A DNA stretch of 64,000 nt, taken from NCBI GenBank assembly GCA_036398095.1, contig DASWHR010000033.1:1-64000 (forward strand), written 5' to 3'. The stretch's first letter is position 1, and each line of letters begins with the position of its first letter. The notes under the pieces were generated by a model. The model was not told the origin of the DNA, searched no databases, and saw nothing but the letters and a program-made list of their open reading frames with translations. Origin of the DNA: DASWHR01 sp036398095 (GTDB lineage: Bacteria; Actinomycetota; AC-67). Both the position numbers and the translations under genes were made by a program. Below are positions 24,383 to 33,265 of the stretch, one piece after another.

Positions 24383-25600
24383 ATGCTTTCGATCGGTGTT
24401 TCCGACGTTGCCGCGGCGACAATCGCCTTGGCCGAGGCGGTCGAACGCGTGCAGCGAATCGCCGCTCGTTCGGATCGTGCGGCGGATCTTGCGGTTGCGG
24501 CGTTGCGTGCCGCGGATCGGCTGACCGCGACCGCGACATCGGTCATCGCGCGCGGCGGCTTCTCTTCGGGAGCGGGACTGCCTGCACCGATCATGCTGCA
24601 GATGGACGCGCGCACCACAAGCTGGGATGCGCGCGCCATCACACGAATCGCCGGCATCCTTACCGGCATGCCCGACACAGCCTCCGCATTCGAAGAAGGC
24701 GTGCTCTCCTGGTCGCAGATCCGCGCCATCACCGACGCGGCCAAACCCTGCGATGCGGCCGGCCGGGAGCGCATCGACCGGTTCATCGGCCGGCGCGCAC
24801 CATCACAAACCGACGCTGATCCCGACCAGATCGTCGGCCAGGTCGAAGACGAAGTCGCCACCATCCGCAAGGACCTCACCGAACGCCGCGAGGGGCGCGC
24901 TGTCGAGCAAAGTTTCATCGCATTCCAACCACGTCTGGACGGGCGAACCTTCTTCTACGGCGAAGGCGACCACGCCTCGGTCGCCGGCCTCGTCGACAGC
25001 CTCGATGCCGCAGCCGGCCCACCCAAACCCGACGGACCACCCCGCGCCCGGCAACGCTACGACGCACTCATCGCCCTCACCACCCAAAGGCCGCGCGGCA
25101 AGGCAGCATCAAGAACGCGGCCGCGGATCATCGCAGCCCTTGACCTCGCAGAACTCACGCGCAACGAACAAGACGCCGCCGCACGCATCCTGTGGGCCCT
25201 GACCGGCCGGCCACCACGCCTGTCACCCATCGGCACCCAAACCCTGCTCTGCGACGCCGACGTGCTCCCCATCATTTTCAAAGGCGGCCAACCCATCGCC
25301 ATCGGCGACGCCGCCTCACCCATCCCGCGTCGCATCCGCCGCGCCGTCGAATCCCGCGACCAAGGCTGCCGATTCCCCGGCTGCCACGCCCCCCTTGACT
25401 GGACAGACTTGCACCACATCATCCACCGCATAAACGGCGGCCGATCGGCACCCGAAAACCTCATCAGCCTGTGCCGCCGCTGCCACCGCCGCATCCACAA
25501 CCACGGCTGGAAAATCACCATCAACGCAGGCGGCAACATCACCTTCACCCGCCGCAGCCGCCGCTACGAAAGCCCACCACGACCACCCCCCGCGCGCTAG
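24383..25600 (+). CDS. DUF222 / HNH endonuclease domain protein, second copy
   Basis: A 405-residue protein with the same plan as the gene at 660: helical DUF222 region, then a C-terminal HNH module (CRFPGCHAP, LHHIIH with the HH pair, N-L, and CRRCHRRIHNHGW with the zinc Cys pair and final His). The sequences are divergent, so this is not a recent duplication. A TAGTCT box (24371-24376) ends 7 bases before the ATG, suggesting a leaderless mRNA. The last 15 residues are Pro/Arg-rich low complexity. Confidence 0.85.
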   Translation: MLSIGVSDVAAATIALAEAVERVQRIAARSDRAADLAVAALRAADRLTATATSVIARGGFSSGAGLPAPIMLQMDARTTSWDARAITRIAGILTGMPDTASAFEEGVLSWSQIRAITDAAKPCDAAGRERIDRFIGRRAPSQTDADPDQIVGQVEDEVATIRKDLTERREGRAVEQSFIAFQPRLDGRTFFYGEGDHASVAGLVDSLDAAAGPPKPDGPPRARQRYDALIALTTQRPRGKAASRTRPRIIAALDLAELTRNEQDAAARILWALTGRPPRLSPIGTQTLLCDADVLPIIFKGGQPIAIGDAASPIPRRIRRAVESRDQGCRFPGCHAPLDWTDLHHIIHRINGGRSAPENLISLCRRCHRRIHNHGWKITINAGGNITFTRRSRRYESPPRPPPAR

Positions 25601-25680
25601 CCAAACCACCACCCGACGAATCGGGTCGATTTCGCCTGCCCCGTGCAACAGAGCGGCGGCCGTATCCGTCGTACATAGTG

Positions 25681-26187
25681 ATGGTGATGACCCGAGCTTC
25701 GGAAGAGGGCCTGGTTCGCGCAGCCGGCGGCCGCCTGGAAACGCTCTACGAGTTGCACGGCCACGACCTCAAGCGACTCGCCTATCTGATGACGGGAAAC
25801 ATGGCGCTGGCCGAGGACCTGACGCAGGATGCCTTCATTCGCGCCGCCGGCCGACTGGGACATCTGCGGGACCCCGACCGGTTTCCCGCCTACCTGCGCA
25901 AGACACTCGTCAACATGGTCCGCGACCACTTCCGTCGCAAGACACCAACCCCGGCGCAACACGGCAGCGGCGGATCGCGCGATCTTGATGCCGAACACGA
26001 TCTGCGCATCGCGCTCACGGCGCTCCCCTACCGCCAGCGCGCCGCGATCGTGTTTCGCTACTACGCGGATCTTCCCGACGAAGAAACGGCCGACATCCTG
26101 GGTTGCCGCCGCGCCACCGTCCGGTCCCTGATTGCGCGGGGCCTGAGCGAACTGAAGATCCGCATGGAGGTGTCGGGTAATGAATGA
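25681..26187 (+). CDS. ECF sigma factor, SigE-like (sigma-70 family)
   Basis: A 168-residue protein; the start could be the ATG at 25681 or 25687. Region 2 is YELHGHDLKRLAYLMTGN..LAEDLTQDAFIRA, with the usual DxxQD-type core. Region 4 is LPYRQRAAIVFRYYADLPDEETADILGC with an HTH (RRATVRSLIARGLSEL). It would direct RNA polymerase to a stress or envelope regulon. It overlaps the next gene by 8 bases, a membrane protein that is the likely anti-sigma factor. Confidence 0.9.
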   Translation: MVMTRASEEGLVRAAGGRLETLYELHGHDLKRLAYLMTGNMALAEDLTQDAFIRAAGRLGHLRDPDRFPAYLRKTLVNMVRDHFRRKTPTPAQHGSGGSRDLDAEHDLRIALTALPYRQRAAIVFRYYADLPDEETADILGCRRATVRSLIARGLSELKIRMEVSGNE

Positions 26188-27064
26188 GTCCGAGCTGCGC
26201 GAACGCATGCACGAGTGGGCGGCGCGGGTGCCGCCACCCGGCCCGGATCCCGCTCGGATCGCGGGGCGCGGGGCTCGGCGCGCCGCGCGCACGATCGTTG
26301 CCGGTATCGCGGCCGTCGCGCTGATCGCGGCCGGCGTCTTCGCCGCGGCACGAACGATCCAACCGGACCGACCGGCTCGCCTGGTCACACCGCCCACGAC
26401 AACCGGCGCGTGCGATGGTCCGGGCCTGCATCTCGCCCAGGTGTACGGCACCGTGAACCGGATCGCCGGTCGCTATCCGACGAACGTTCGAAACTTGATC
26501 CGATGGCTCTACGAGCGGTCGGGCCCCGATGAACCCAGGCCGACGTACGGACAGTGGCACCAGCGCGACGGCGACGATGCGATCACGGTGTGTGTGTACG
26601 AAGGGCTCTTCGACGTTCCCAAAGGTCCGCCCGGGGGGACACCACCGCCTCGCACGGCGCTGTCGATCTTCGTTCCCGATCGCGAGCAGCCGCGACTCGA
26701 CAGCGTCGGCCCAGGACCGTTCGATTGGGCGTATACGCCCGCGCCGCCCGGCTGCCACGAAGGTGAGCCGGGATGTGACGAGCTGGGATTGTGCAAGTGG
26801 GAGACCGAGGCAGCGTTGCCCTGTGGCAACGGCGTCGAGCAGGGGCGTGCGTACCGCTATCGATTGTGGGGCCACTGCGGCATCCGGCAGGCGTGGTTCG
26901 ACGGACGGCTGTGGCAGACCGACCCGCCCGTCGATGCACCCTCCGACATGGTCGAAGGAACCATGACGCTCATCGCTGCGGACGAAGCGCGCTTCCAGGT
27001 GCCGGGTCTCGACCCGATCACATTCCGCGCCCAGCCGCCTCCGACGCCTGCACTCTGCGACTAA
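26180..27064 (+). CDS. single-TM protein paired with the ECF sigma factor
   Basis: A 294-residue protein: a short cytoplasmic part with charged helices (NESELRERMHEWAARV), one membrane helix (about residues 38-60) and a 230-residue extracytoplasmic domain with six or more cysteines (CDGPG, VCVYEG, GCHEGEPGCDELGLCKW, LPCGNG). The topology and operon overlap suggest an anti-sigma factor, but no zinc-binding ZAS motif (HxxxCxxC) is visible in the short cytoplasmic part, so this is an inference. The Cys-rich domain may sense redox state or a ligand. Its 3' end overlaps the converging CinA-like gene by 4 bases. Confidence 0.65.
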   Translation: MNESELRERMHEWAARVPPPGPDPARIAGRGARRAARTIVAGIAAVALIAAGVFAAARTIQPDRPARLVTPPTTTGACDGPGLHLAQVYGTVNRIAGRYPTNVRNLIRWLYERSGPDEPRPTYGQWHQRDGDDAITVCVYEGLFDVPKGPPGGTPPPRTALSIFVPDREQPRLDSVGPGPFDWAYTPAPPGCHEGEPGCDELGLCKWETEAALPCGNGVEQGRAYRYRLWGHCGIRQAWFDGRLWQTDPPVDAPSDMVEGTMTLIAADEARFQVPGLDPITFRAQPPPTPALCD

Positions 27065-27882
27065 CCGCGTTTGCGGGCGCGCTCTTCCCGGCGGCTTCGC
27101 ATCAAGGCCAGCAGCCGCTGTCCGTCGGCGGACGCGGCGAGGGTATCGATCGCATGGCGGATGCGCTTCGCCGCGGACGCGACCGATTCGGCATCCCCTG
27201 CGACGCGGATCAGCACTCGTTCGGTCCCGGGGTACGAGCCGATCTTGACCGCGATCGACGCTTCGACGTCGGCGAGCACGACGGCCAGCGCGGACTCGGG
27301 GAACTCGTGCTCGATTTCCTCCCGCACGGGAATCGTTCCTTTGCCTTCCAGATACTGCGGCTCGACGCATTCGGTGAAAACGGCCTGCATCTCGCGCGGG
27401 GGGCCGGGCAGGATGAACAGGCGCGTCGATCGGCTCGTCACGGTCACGGCCGGGATAACGCCGGACGCGCATTCCAGCGCTTGGCTGCCGGCCGGAGCGA
27501 GCGCCATCTTCCGCAGCCCCTCCAGCCCGAGCGGGTCCCCGTCGAATGCTTCGGCGCGCACGTGACCGGCGATCTCGGCGATTCTCGCGGCGATCGGCGC
27601 GCAGGGCTCCAAGGGCACGTCCAGTGCCGAGGCGACACCTTCCATCGTTCGATCATCGTGGGTCGGCCCCAGCCCGCCGCACACGAACACGATGTCCACC
27701 GCCGGGTCGGCCGTCTCGCGGGCGACGCTCGCGGCGATCTCGCGAGGCTCGTCGGGCACGATGGCGATGCGACGGAGCGTGTGGCCGTGCACGGCCAACC
27801 GGATCGCGATGAAATGCGCGTTCGCTTCGCGGACGTGACCCGACAGGATCTCGTCTCCGACGATGACGATCGAGGCGTCCAT
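27061..27882 (-). CDS. CinA-like molybdopterin-binding-fold protein
   Basis: A 273-residue protein with the MoCF/CinA N-terminal domain: IVIVGDEILSGHVREAN, FVCGGLGPTHDDRT and LPGPPREM, the conserved nucleotide-binding loops. The C-terminal amidase domain (PncC) of full-length CinA is missing; instead a short alpha/beta region (PESALAVVLADVEASIAVKIGS) ends the protein. It may act in nucleotide pyrophosphate or NAD-related repair, but a truncated CinA cannot be assigned a reaction from sequence. Confidence 0.85.
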   Translation of the reverse strand: MDASIVIVGDEILSGHVREANAHFIAIRLAVHGHTLRRIAIVPDEPREIAASVARETADPAVDIVFVCGGLGPTHDDRTMEGVASALDVPLEPCAPIAARIAEIAGHVRAEAFDGDPLGLEGLRKMALAPAGSQALECASGVIPAVTVTSRSTRLFILPGPPREMQAVFTECVEPQYLEGKGTIPVREEIEHEFPESALAVVLADVEASIAVKIGSYPGTERVLIRVAGDAESVASAAKRIRHAIDTLAASADGQRLLALMRSRREERARKRG

Positions 27883-27927
27883 GAACGGGTCAAAGCATAC
27901 GGCGCGCGGGACGAGGCCGAGGCAGCG

Positions 27928-28131
27928 TCAGCCGGTCAGGCCGAGGCGGACGATGGCGTCGGCGGTGAGCCGCTCGCCGGCCGACTCGAACCACCAGTCG
28001 CCGCAATCGGTACAGGCCATCGCTTCGATCACGGGGATCTTGCGCGTCAGAACGACCCGATCGCGCTCGATGAGGACGGACCCGCAGGCGCGGCAGGCGC
28101 GGGCGGGATCTGGCTGGGTCGATTTCGGCAT
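27928..28131 (-). CDS. small zinc-ribbon protein (YgiT-type)
   Basis: A 67-residue protein from the ATG at 28131, with GGAG 6 bases upstream. Two CxxC pairs (CRACG near residue 13 and CTDCG near residue 40) form a zinc ribbon, followed by WWFESAGERLTADAIVRLG. This resembles the YgiT/MqsA N-terminal zinc domain, but no toxin partner is adjacent and the HTH half of MqsA is absent. It is divergent from another zinc-ribbon gene at 28214. Confidence 0.65.
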   Translation of the reverse strand: MPKSTQPDPARACRACGSVLIERDRVVLTRKIPVIEAMACTDCGDWWFESAGERLTADAIVRLGLTG

Positions 28132-28213
28132 GCAGGCTCCGATCCCAATGTCGGATCGAGCGGGCCCGGGCTTGACCGCAAAGCGGGCGGTCGACTCGGT
28201 AGCATGAGGGATC

Positions 28214-28546
28214 ATGATCGTGCGATGCGGACGGTGCCGCGCCGAATTGGAGATCGCCGCACCCGGCGAGTTCCTCTGCCCGGCGTGCGGCACGCGCAAC
28301 GCCGTTCGCGGCGCGCCGGGCGACGCCGCCCCGCCGGCGTCGCCGTTCGGCGCAGCGGGGGGCCTGACCATCCCGGGCGCGGGAACGCTCCCCCCGCCGC
28401 CCGCGGCTCCGGATCCGAACATCGAATGGGATGTGTGCCCGGCGTGTCGCTGGCGCTTCGCGCACGGACCGGCCGACACGCTCACGTGTCCGAGCTGTCT
28501 CGCCTCGCTCAGCGCGGGGCCCGGCGGCTTGCAGGTCCAGGCCTAA
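28214..28546 (+). CDS. double zinc-ribbon protein, unknown function
   Basis: A 110-residue protein. CGRC...CPACG at the N-terminus and CPAC...CPSC near residues 75-95 form two zinc ribbons joined by a Pro/Ala-rich linker. Such proteins bind zinc for protein or nucleic-acid contacts; the family is not identified. A TAGCAT box (28200-28205) lies 8 bases before the ATG. Its last 38 bases overlap the convergent gene at 28509. Confidence 0.6.
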   Translation: MIVRCGRCRAELEIAAPGEFLCPACGTRNAVRGAPGDAAPPASPFGAAGGLTIPGAGTLPPPPAAPDPNIEWDVCPACRWRFAHGPADTLTCPSCLASLSAGPGGLQVQA

Positions 28547-28790
28547 TCCGGGTCGGGACCGGCAACCCGAGCGTCTTGAACAGGCTGCCGCGGTCCTGCT
28601 CGGTCAACGCATCCTGATATCCCGTCAGGTAGGCGAGACGAAGGAGGGCCCCGACCACGTCGAGCGGAACCGATTCGCCTTGATCGCACCAAATCGCGGC
28701 CCACAGGTCGGCAATCCGAGGGTCCAGAAGCGTTGCCGCCTCCGTTGCGCGAGCCCGCTCTTTGTCCCGTTTTCCCTGGTCATCCGGCAT
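28509..28790 (-). CDS. small acidic protein, unknown function
   Basis: A 93-residue protein from the ATG at 28790; the frame opens at a TTG at 28820 and a GTG also exists. The composition is balanced and helical (LDPRIADLWAAIWCDQG, VPLDVVGALLRLAYLTGYQDAL), unlike shadow ORFs, which supports coding. The basic C-terminal tail overlaps the zinc-ribbon gene. I recognise no family. Confidence 0.55.
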   Translation of the reverse strand: MPDDQGKRDKERARATEAATLLDPRIADLWAAIWCDQGESVPLDVVGALLRLAYLTGYQDALTEQDRGSLFKTLGLPVPTRIRPGPASRRAPR

Positions 28791-28983
28791 ACCCGCCACG
28801 GTAAACGGCCCCAACGACAAAAACGCAACGGTCTCCTGGGAAGGTATGGAAGGTCCGCATGTCGAACCATTCGGAAGAGGCAGATCCGGGGCCGTACCCG
28901 GACAATGCTCCGAAACGCTGGACAGAACGGCCGAAAAAACCTACGGTTGACCCGCAATCGAGTGACTTTCTAGGGAGGACGGG

Positions 28984-29628
28984 ATGGGCAGGATCCTTCG
29001 GTTCCGTCGCCGAGGACAGATCCCGCAGTTCGAGGAGTCGCTCGCGCGCCTCACCGAGGAACTGACCCTCACCCAGTCCTATGCGGACGCGATGATCCGC
29101 GGCGGCCAATTCAAGGCCGCGGTCGGCGTCATCGACGAGCAGCGCGAACGCCTGGCGTCCGCGCAAGAAGACATGCTCGCCGCCCTCCGGCCGCGCTACC
29201 AGCGTGGACGAGCCGCCGTCGCCGGTCTTGCGGCCGCCATGCTCGTCGGATCCGCTTCGTTCGCGGCACTGTCCTCGCGCAACGCCCCGGCCGATGCATC
29301 CACGCCGGTCGTGCTCGAGCGAGTCGAAGCCCAGCTCGAAGAGGCCGCCACCGTCGAAGACGCGACCCGCGCCAGCACGATCGTCGCCGAAGCGCTCGCC
29401 GACCTGATTTCGATCGGGCCCGAGCTGTCCAACGATCCCGAGATCCAGCAGCAGGTCGAGTCGATGCTCCGCAAGCAGATCGACCGGCTCAACGAGCATC
29501 GCTCCGGGCAGCGCATGATCGATCAGATCAACGAGGTCGTCGAGAAGGTCAAGTCCGAAGTGAAGGAACAGAAACCCGCGCCGCCGCCGCCGGCTCCCGA
29601 ACCGAAGCCCGACGCGCCCGGGGCGTAG
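28984..29628 (+). CDS. single-TM helical protein, unknown function
   Basis: A 214-residue protein with a GGGAGG ribosome site 6 bases before the ATG. A charged helical cytoplasmic part (1-72) precedes one membrane helix (about 76-96). A long alpha-helical, coiled-coil-prone extracytoplasmic part (VEAQLEEAATVEDA..., QQVESMLRKQID) follows and ends in a Pro/Ala/Lys-rich tail. The layout resembles DUF5667-like or anti-sigma-type membrane proteins. It converges with pilT, only 5 bp apart. Confidence 0.6.
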   Translation: MGRILRFRRRGQIPQFEESLARLTEELTLTQSYADAMIRGGQFKAAVGVIDEQRERLASAQEDMLAALRPRYQRGRAAVAGLAAAMLVGSASFAALSSRNAPADASTPVVLERVEAQLEEAATVEDATRASTIVAEALADLISIGPELSNDPEIQQQVESMLRKQIDRLNEHRSGQRMIDQINEVVEKVKSEVKEQKPAPPPPAPEPKPDAPGA

Positions 29629-29633
29629 CGGAG

Positions 29634-30674
29634 TTACATCTCGTCCGGCGCGCCGGACGCCAAGCGCCGCCGCGCCACGTCCCCGTCGATCACGCCCTGC
29701 TGGACCAAGCGTTCCAGCGCGACGTCCATCGTGACCATCCCGTACTTCATTCCGGTCTGCATGATCGACTGGACCTGATGGGTCTTCGCCTCGCGGATGA
29801 TGTTGCGAATCGAGGGGAGAACGACCAAGATCTCGTGTGCCGCGACGCGGCCCAAGCCGTCCTTGGTCGGCAGCAGCGCCTGCGAGATCACCCCTTCGAG
29901 CGACTCTGAGAGCATGACGCGGATCTGTTCTTGGCGATCCGCCGGGAACGCGTCCACGATCCGGTCGATCGTCTTGGGCGCGCTCATCGTGTGAAGCGTT
30001 CCGAAGACCAAATGGCCCGTCTCGGCTGCGGTGATCGCCAGCGAGATCGTCTCCAGGTCGCGCATCTCGCCGACGAGGATCACGTCGGGGTCTTCCCGCA
30101 ACGAGGCGCGCAACGCGTTTGCGAACGAGTTCGTGTGCGATCCGACCTCTCGTTGCGTGACGACGCACCGCTTCGGATGGTGAACGAACTCGATCGGGTC
30201 TTCGATCGTGAGGATGTGACCGCTTCGCTCGCTGTTGATCAGGTCCACCATCGCGGCGAGCGTCGTGGACTTGCCGGAACCGGTCGGGCCGGTGACCACG
30301 ACCAAGCCTTTTTCGCGCCGGCACAGGTCGATGATGGCCTGCGGGAGCCCGAGGTCCTCGACGCTCTTGATCTTGGTTGGAATCACCCGGAAGACGCCGC
30401 CGTACCCGCGCCGCTCCTGGAAGACGTTGGCACGGAAGCGGCTGTCGTCGGTCTCGATCGCGAAGTCCACCTCGCGCTCCTCCGCGAGCCGCTCGCGCTG
30501 CTGCAGCGAGCACACCTGATCGACCATCTTCTGGGTGTCGTTTTCGTCGAGCGCGATCTCGCCGACGGCGAGCAACTCGCCGTGAAGGCGGACCATCGGC
30601 GGGATGCCGACCCGAATGTGAAGGTCGGATGCGCCGGTCGCGACGGTATGGGCGAGCAAAGCGTGAGAGTCCAT
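29634..30674 (-). CDS. pilT: type IV pilus retraction ATPase PilT
   Basis: A 346-residue protein with the full PilT plan: N-terminal DLHIRVG/PMVRLHGEL region, Walker A GPTGSGKST (129-137), Asp box, Walker B ILVGEMRDLETI, and His box GTLHT. PilT hexamers power pilus retraction. No pilin, PilB, PilC or PilM-Q gene is in the window, so it is either an orphan (common in Actinobacteria) or serves another secretion or pilus locus. The usual C-terminal AIRNLIRE equivalent reads SIRNIIRE, supporting PilT over PilB. Confidence 0.93.
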   Translation of the reverse strand: MDSHALLAHTVATGASDLHIRVGIPPMVRLHGELLAVGEIALDENDTQKMVDQVCSLQQRERLAEEREVDFAIETDDSRFRANVFQERRGYGGVFRVIPTKIKSVEDLGLPQAIIDLCRREKGLVVVTGPTGSGKSTTLAAMVDLINSERSGHILTIEDPIEFVHHPKRCVVTQREVGSHTNSFANALRASLREDPDVILVGEMRDLETISLAITAAETGHLVFGTLHTMSAPKTIDRIVDAFPADRQEQIRVMLSESLEGVISQALLPTKDGLGRVAAHEILVVLPSIRNIIREAKTHQVQSIMQTGMKYGMVTMDVALERLVQQGVIDGDVARRRLASGAPDEM

Positions 30675-30746
30675 GAAGGAAGCCTCGGACGCAGGGCCGA
30701 CAGACTTGAGGCTGAACCGGGGCGAAGCGGACCCCGAAAACGCTTT

Positions 30747-30770
30747 GTTACCGGCGGGAAAGTTACCGGC
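30747..30770. repeat. direct repeat between pilT and the CBS gene
   Basis: GTTACCGGC occurs at 30747-30755 and 30762-30770, a 15-bp period. It lies in the divergent promoter region and could be a tandem regulator site. No promoter hexamers are convincing. Confidence 0.35.
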
Positions 30771-30850
30771 CGGTTCTATTCACGCCCGCGATCTTCAGGC
30801 TATGGTGGGCTTGAGTCGCGCCGTCGCGCGCGGCAGAAGGGTGAGAGCAC

Positions 30851-31342
30851 ATGCGTCTTGAGCACGTCATGACCCGGGAGGCCGTTCTGGTCCATCCCGC
30901 GGACCCCGTCGTAGTGACTGCCAAGCTCATGCGGGAGCGCAACGCCTCGTCGGTCTTGGTCGTAGACGACGCCGGAGCGCTGGTCGGGATCCTCACCGAA
31001 CGGGATCTCGCGCACAAGATCGTCGCGGAGGGACGCGACTGCGGCGCCCTGTGCGTCGGCGACCTGATGACGGCCAACCCGATCACGGCCGATCCGCTGG
31101 ATCGCGTGTGGGAGGGGGCCCGCAAGATGTCGGAGAACCGGATCCGCCATCTTCCGGTCACGCAGCACGGCCGACCGATCGGCGTCGTCGCGCACGAGGA
31201 CATCAGCGGAATGGAAACCGAGCCGCGTCTGACCTGGGACGTGATCCGCGGACTCGAGTCGTCGTCGCAGGAACGCACGCTCGACATCGACGAGCTGCCC
31301 GAGTCGAGCGATCTCGGCGAGATCATCCCCGCCTGGTACTAG
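30851..31342 (+). CDS. CBS-domain pair protein
   Basis: A 163-residue protein with two CBS repeats: MTREAVLVHPADPVVV..LVGILTERDLAHKIV and MTANPITADPLDRV..RPIGVVAHEDIS. Such stand-alone pairs bind AMP/ATP-type nucleotides and regulate partners. A 35-residue acidic tail follows the second repeat. It is divergent from pilT and followed by a strong terminator. Confidence 0.9.
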   Translation: MRLEHVMTREAVLVHPADPVVVTAKLMRERNASSVLVVDDAGALVGILTERDLAHKIVAEGRDCGALCVGDLMTANPITADPLDRVWEGARKMSENRIRHLPVTQHGRPIGVVAHEDISGMETEPRLTWDVIRGLESSSQERTLDIDELPESSDLGEIIPAWY

Positions 31343-31358
31343 CGCCTCGCTTCCTTTC

Positions 31359-31390
31359 GACAGAGCCGGGCTTCGATGCCCGGCTCTGTC
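31359..31390 (+). terminator. intrinsic terminator after the CBS gene
   Basis: GACAGAGCCGGGC pairs with GCCCGGCTCTGTC (13 bp) across a TTCGAT loop and is followed by GTTTCG. Confidence 0.75.
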
Positions 31391-31415
31391 GTTTCGCGGG
31401 TAGTCTTGATCGGCG

Positions 31416-33089
31416 ATGAGAAAACCCATCTACGCCTTCGCCCTGCTCGCGTTGCTGCTTTTCGCCGGCCCCGCGCCGGCGAATGCGGCCGTCGTCGAGC
31501 GTTTGCGCTTCGACAACGGCGGGATCGCCTCGGTCGAGATCGTCTACCCCAACGATCCGGCGCAGACGTGCCCGACGAAGATCAAAAAGCCGCTGCGCGC
31601 GCGTTATCGCGGGGACCTTGAGATCGTGCAAACCGACGACGGCCGGCTGGCGATCGTCGATGAGATCACGTTCCCCGAATACCTGTACGGGCTCGGTGAG
31701 GTGCCGCGATCCTGGCCCGTTGAAACGCTTCGCGCGCAGGTGATCGCGGCGCGGTCGTATGCGCTGTATCAAATCGCGCATCCGCGTTCCGGCGCGGCCG
31801 AGATCGGATACGACATCTGCTCGACCGACCGATGTCAGGTCTACCGCGGCGTCGCCGTCGAGCAGGGAGCCTTCGGCGAACGGTGGGTCGCCGCCGTGAA
31901 CGACACGGCCGGGATGGCGCTGCACCACGACGGCACGCCGATTCAAGCGTTCTACTTCTCGACTTCGTCGGGGACGACGCGCGGCAACAACGAGGTCTTC
32001 GGCGGACCGCCGCAGCCCTATTTCAAGCCGGTTCCGGGCAAAGACGAGGCTTCGCCGATGGCGCGCTGGACGGTGCGGATTCCGCTCGGCGATCTGGCGA
32101 CGATTCTTCGCCGCGACGACCTTTGGGGATCCGAGCCGATCGTCTCGGTGCGACGCGAGGGAGCGCGAATGGTGATCGCCGGCGGCGGCCGGACGGAGCG
32201 GCCGACCGCCACCTCGTTTCGCTCGACGCTCAACAGCGAAGCGTCCTGCGCCTTCCCCGACGCGTATCCGCCGCGGCGCGCCGACGGATCGAAGCTGCCG
32301 CAGACGGTGCCGTCGATCCGTTTCGAGGTGTCGGTGTCGGACGGCGCCGCCGTCCTCACCGGACGGGGCTGGGGACACGATGTCGGCATGTCGCAGTACG
32401 GCGCGAAGGCGCTGGCCGACGCCGGCCAGAACGCGTCCGACATCCTCGCCTACTACTACGGCGGTCTTCGGCCGCAGACCGTGACCGAGCCCGGTGCGAT
32501 CCGCGTCATGGTCGCCGAAGGCGCGATCAAGATCCGGATCACGCCGGAGGACGGCGGCACGCTGCGCACCGGAAACGGCGGTGTCATCGGCCAAGGCGAG
32601 ACCTACGAGATCGCGCCGGGCAACGGCGGCGCGAGCGTCGCGCGCGCGCAAGCCGGCGCCGTCACCCCGACGCTGTCGGTCGAAGCGACCGGCGCCGGGG
32701 CGTTGCAAGGATTTTCGTCCTTCACGATTCCGGTCACGCTCTCGGGTCCGGCGCGCGTCACCTCGATCGTGATGCGCGGCGAAACCGAGCTGCGGCGCGA
32801 TCCGGAGATGTCCTATGAACGCGGCGAGCATCCGATCACCGTCGCGATGATCGACGCCGGCGGCAAGGAATTGCCCGACGGTGAATACCAGGTCGTGCTC
32901 GAGGCATTCGACGGCATCGATCGCGTGCGCCTCGCGGCCCCCGTCGCGATCACGCGGCCGCCCCCGCCGCCCGAGCCGGCCTCACCGCTTCGCTCGTGGT
33001 CGCCGGGCCTGCCGGCCGCCGCCGGCGCGCTGCTGCTGATCGTCGTCGCGGCATTCGTCGTCGCGCGCCGCCGGCGTCCCCGCTCTTGA
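31416..33089 (+). CDS. secreted SpoIID/LytB-domain protein with C-terminal TM anchor
   Basis: A 557-residue protein with a signal peptide (cleavage near ANAAVV). The SpoIID domain spans about residues 60-365: FPEYLYGLGEVPRSWPVETLRAQ, AARSYAL, FYFSTSSGTT and GRGWGHDVGMSQYGA are the family landmarks, with the acidic residue of the lytic-transglycosylase fold in the YLYGLGEVP region. A beta-rich C-terminal region, a Pro-rich spacer and a membrane helix (about 528-548) follow. It probably cleaves or remodels peptidoglycan at the surface. There are no sporulation genes here. A TAGTCT box (31401-31406) lies 10 bases before the ATG. Confidence 0.9.
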   Translation: MRKPIYAFALLALLLFAGPAPANAAVVERLRFDNGGIASVEIVYPNDPAQTCPTKIKKPLRARYRGDLEIVQTDDGRLAIVDEITFPEYLYGLGEVPRSWPVETLRAQVIAARSYALYQIAHPRSGAAEIGYDICSTDRCQVYRGVAVEQGAFGERWVAAVNDTAGMALHHDGTPIQAFYFSTSSGTTRGNNEVFGGPPQPYFKPVPGKDEASPMARWTVRIPLGDLATILRRDDLWGSEPIVSVRREGARMVIAGGGRTERPTATSFRSTLNSEASCAFPDAYPPRRADGSKLPQTVPSIRFEVSVSDGAAVLTGRGWGHDVGMSQYGAKALADAGQNASDILAYYYGGLRPQTVTEPGAIRVMVAEGAIKIRITPEDGGTLRTGNGGVIGQGETYEIAPGNGGASVARAQAGAVTPTLSVEATGAGALQGFSSFTIPVTLSGPARVTSIVMRGETELRRDPEMSYERGEHPITVAMIDAGGKELPDGEYQVVLEAFDGIDRVRLAAPVAITRPPPPPEPASPLRSWSPGLPAAAGALLLIVVAAFVVARRRRPRS

Positions 33090-33265
33090 CCTGCGTGATT
33101 GCCGGTTTGCGGCGATCGGATCCGAGCGTCGCAATGAAAACCTTTCGGTTGCTATGAAACGCTGCGCCCGTCCGGCCGTTTTAGCGGGATGAATGACGAC
33201 GGCCCCGTGCGGCGGGACATCCCCGGCCGAGCGAGGCGAAACCCCACAGCCAGGGGAGGGAGATC
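33090..33265 (+). other. structured leader of the LAxTG protein gene, unidentified
   Basis: This 176-base leader holds several potential stems (for example AACC-TTTC-GGTT at about 33140) and a GAGGCGAAACC stretch before a GGGAGG ribosome site at about 33255. I checked by eye for c-di-GMP and c-di-AMP riboswitch cores and did not find the full conserved sets. Confidence 0.3.

Noticed and set aside
27928..28131. YgiT-type zinc protein as a toxin-antitoxin antitoxin
   Set aside because: No toxin gene is adjacent and the HTH half of MqsA is absent.
28859..29065. 68-codon forward ORF before the 28984 gene
   Set aside because: The first 45 residues look plausible, but it overlaps the well-supported start at 28984 by 82 bases and its end turns into Arg/Ser noise.
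33090..33265. Possible c-di-GMP riboswitch before the LAxTG protein gene
   Set aside because: Only fragments resembling the core are present; the tetraloop-receptor and GCAAAGCC-type pairing are missing.
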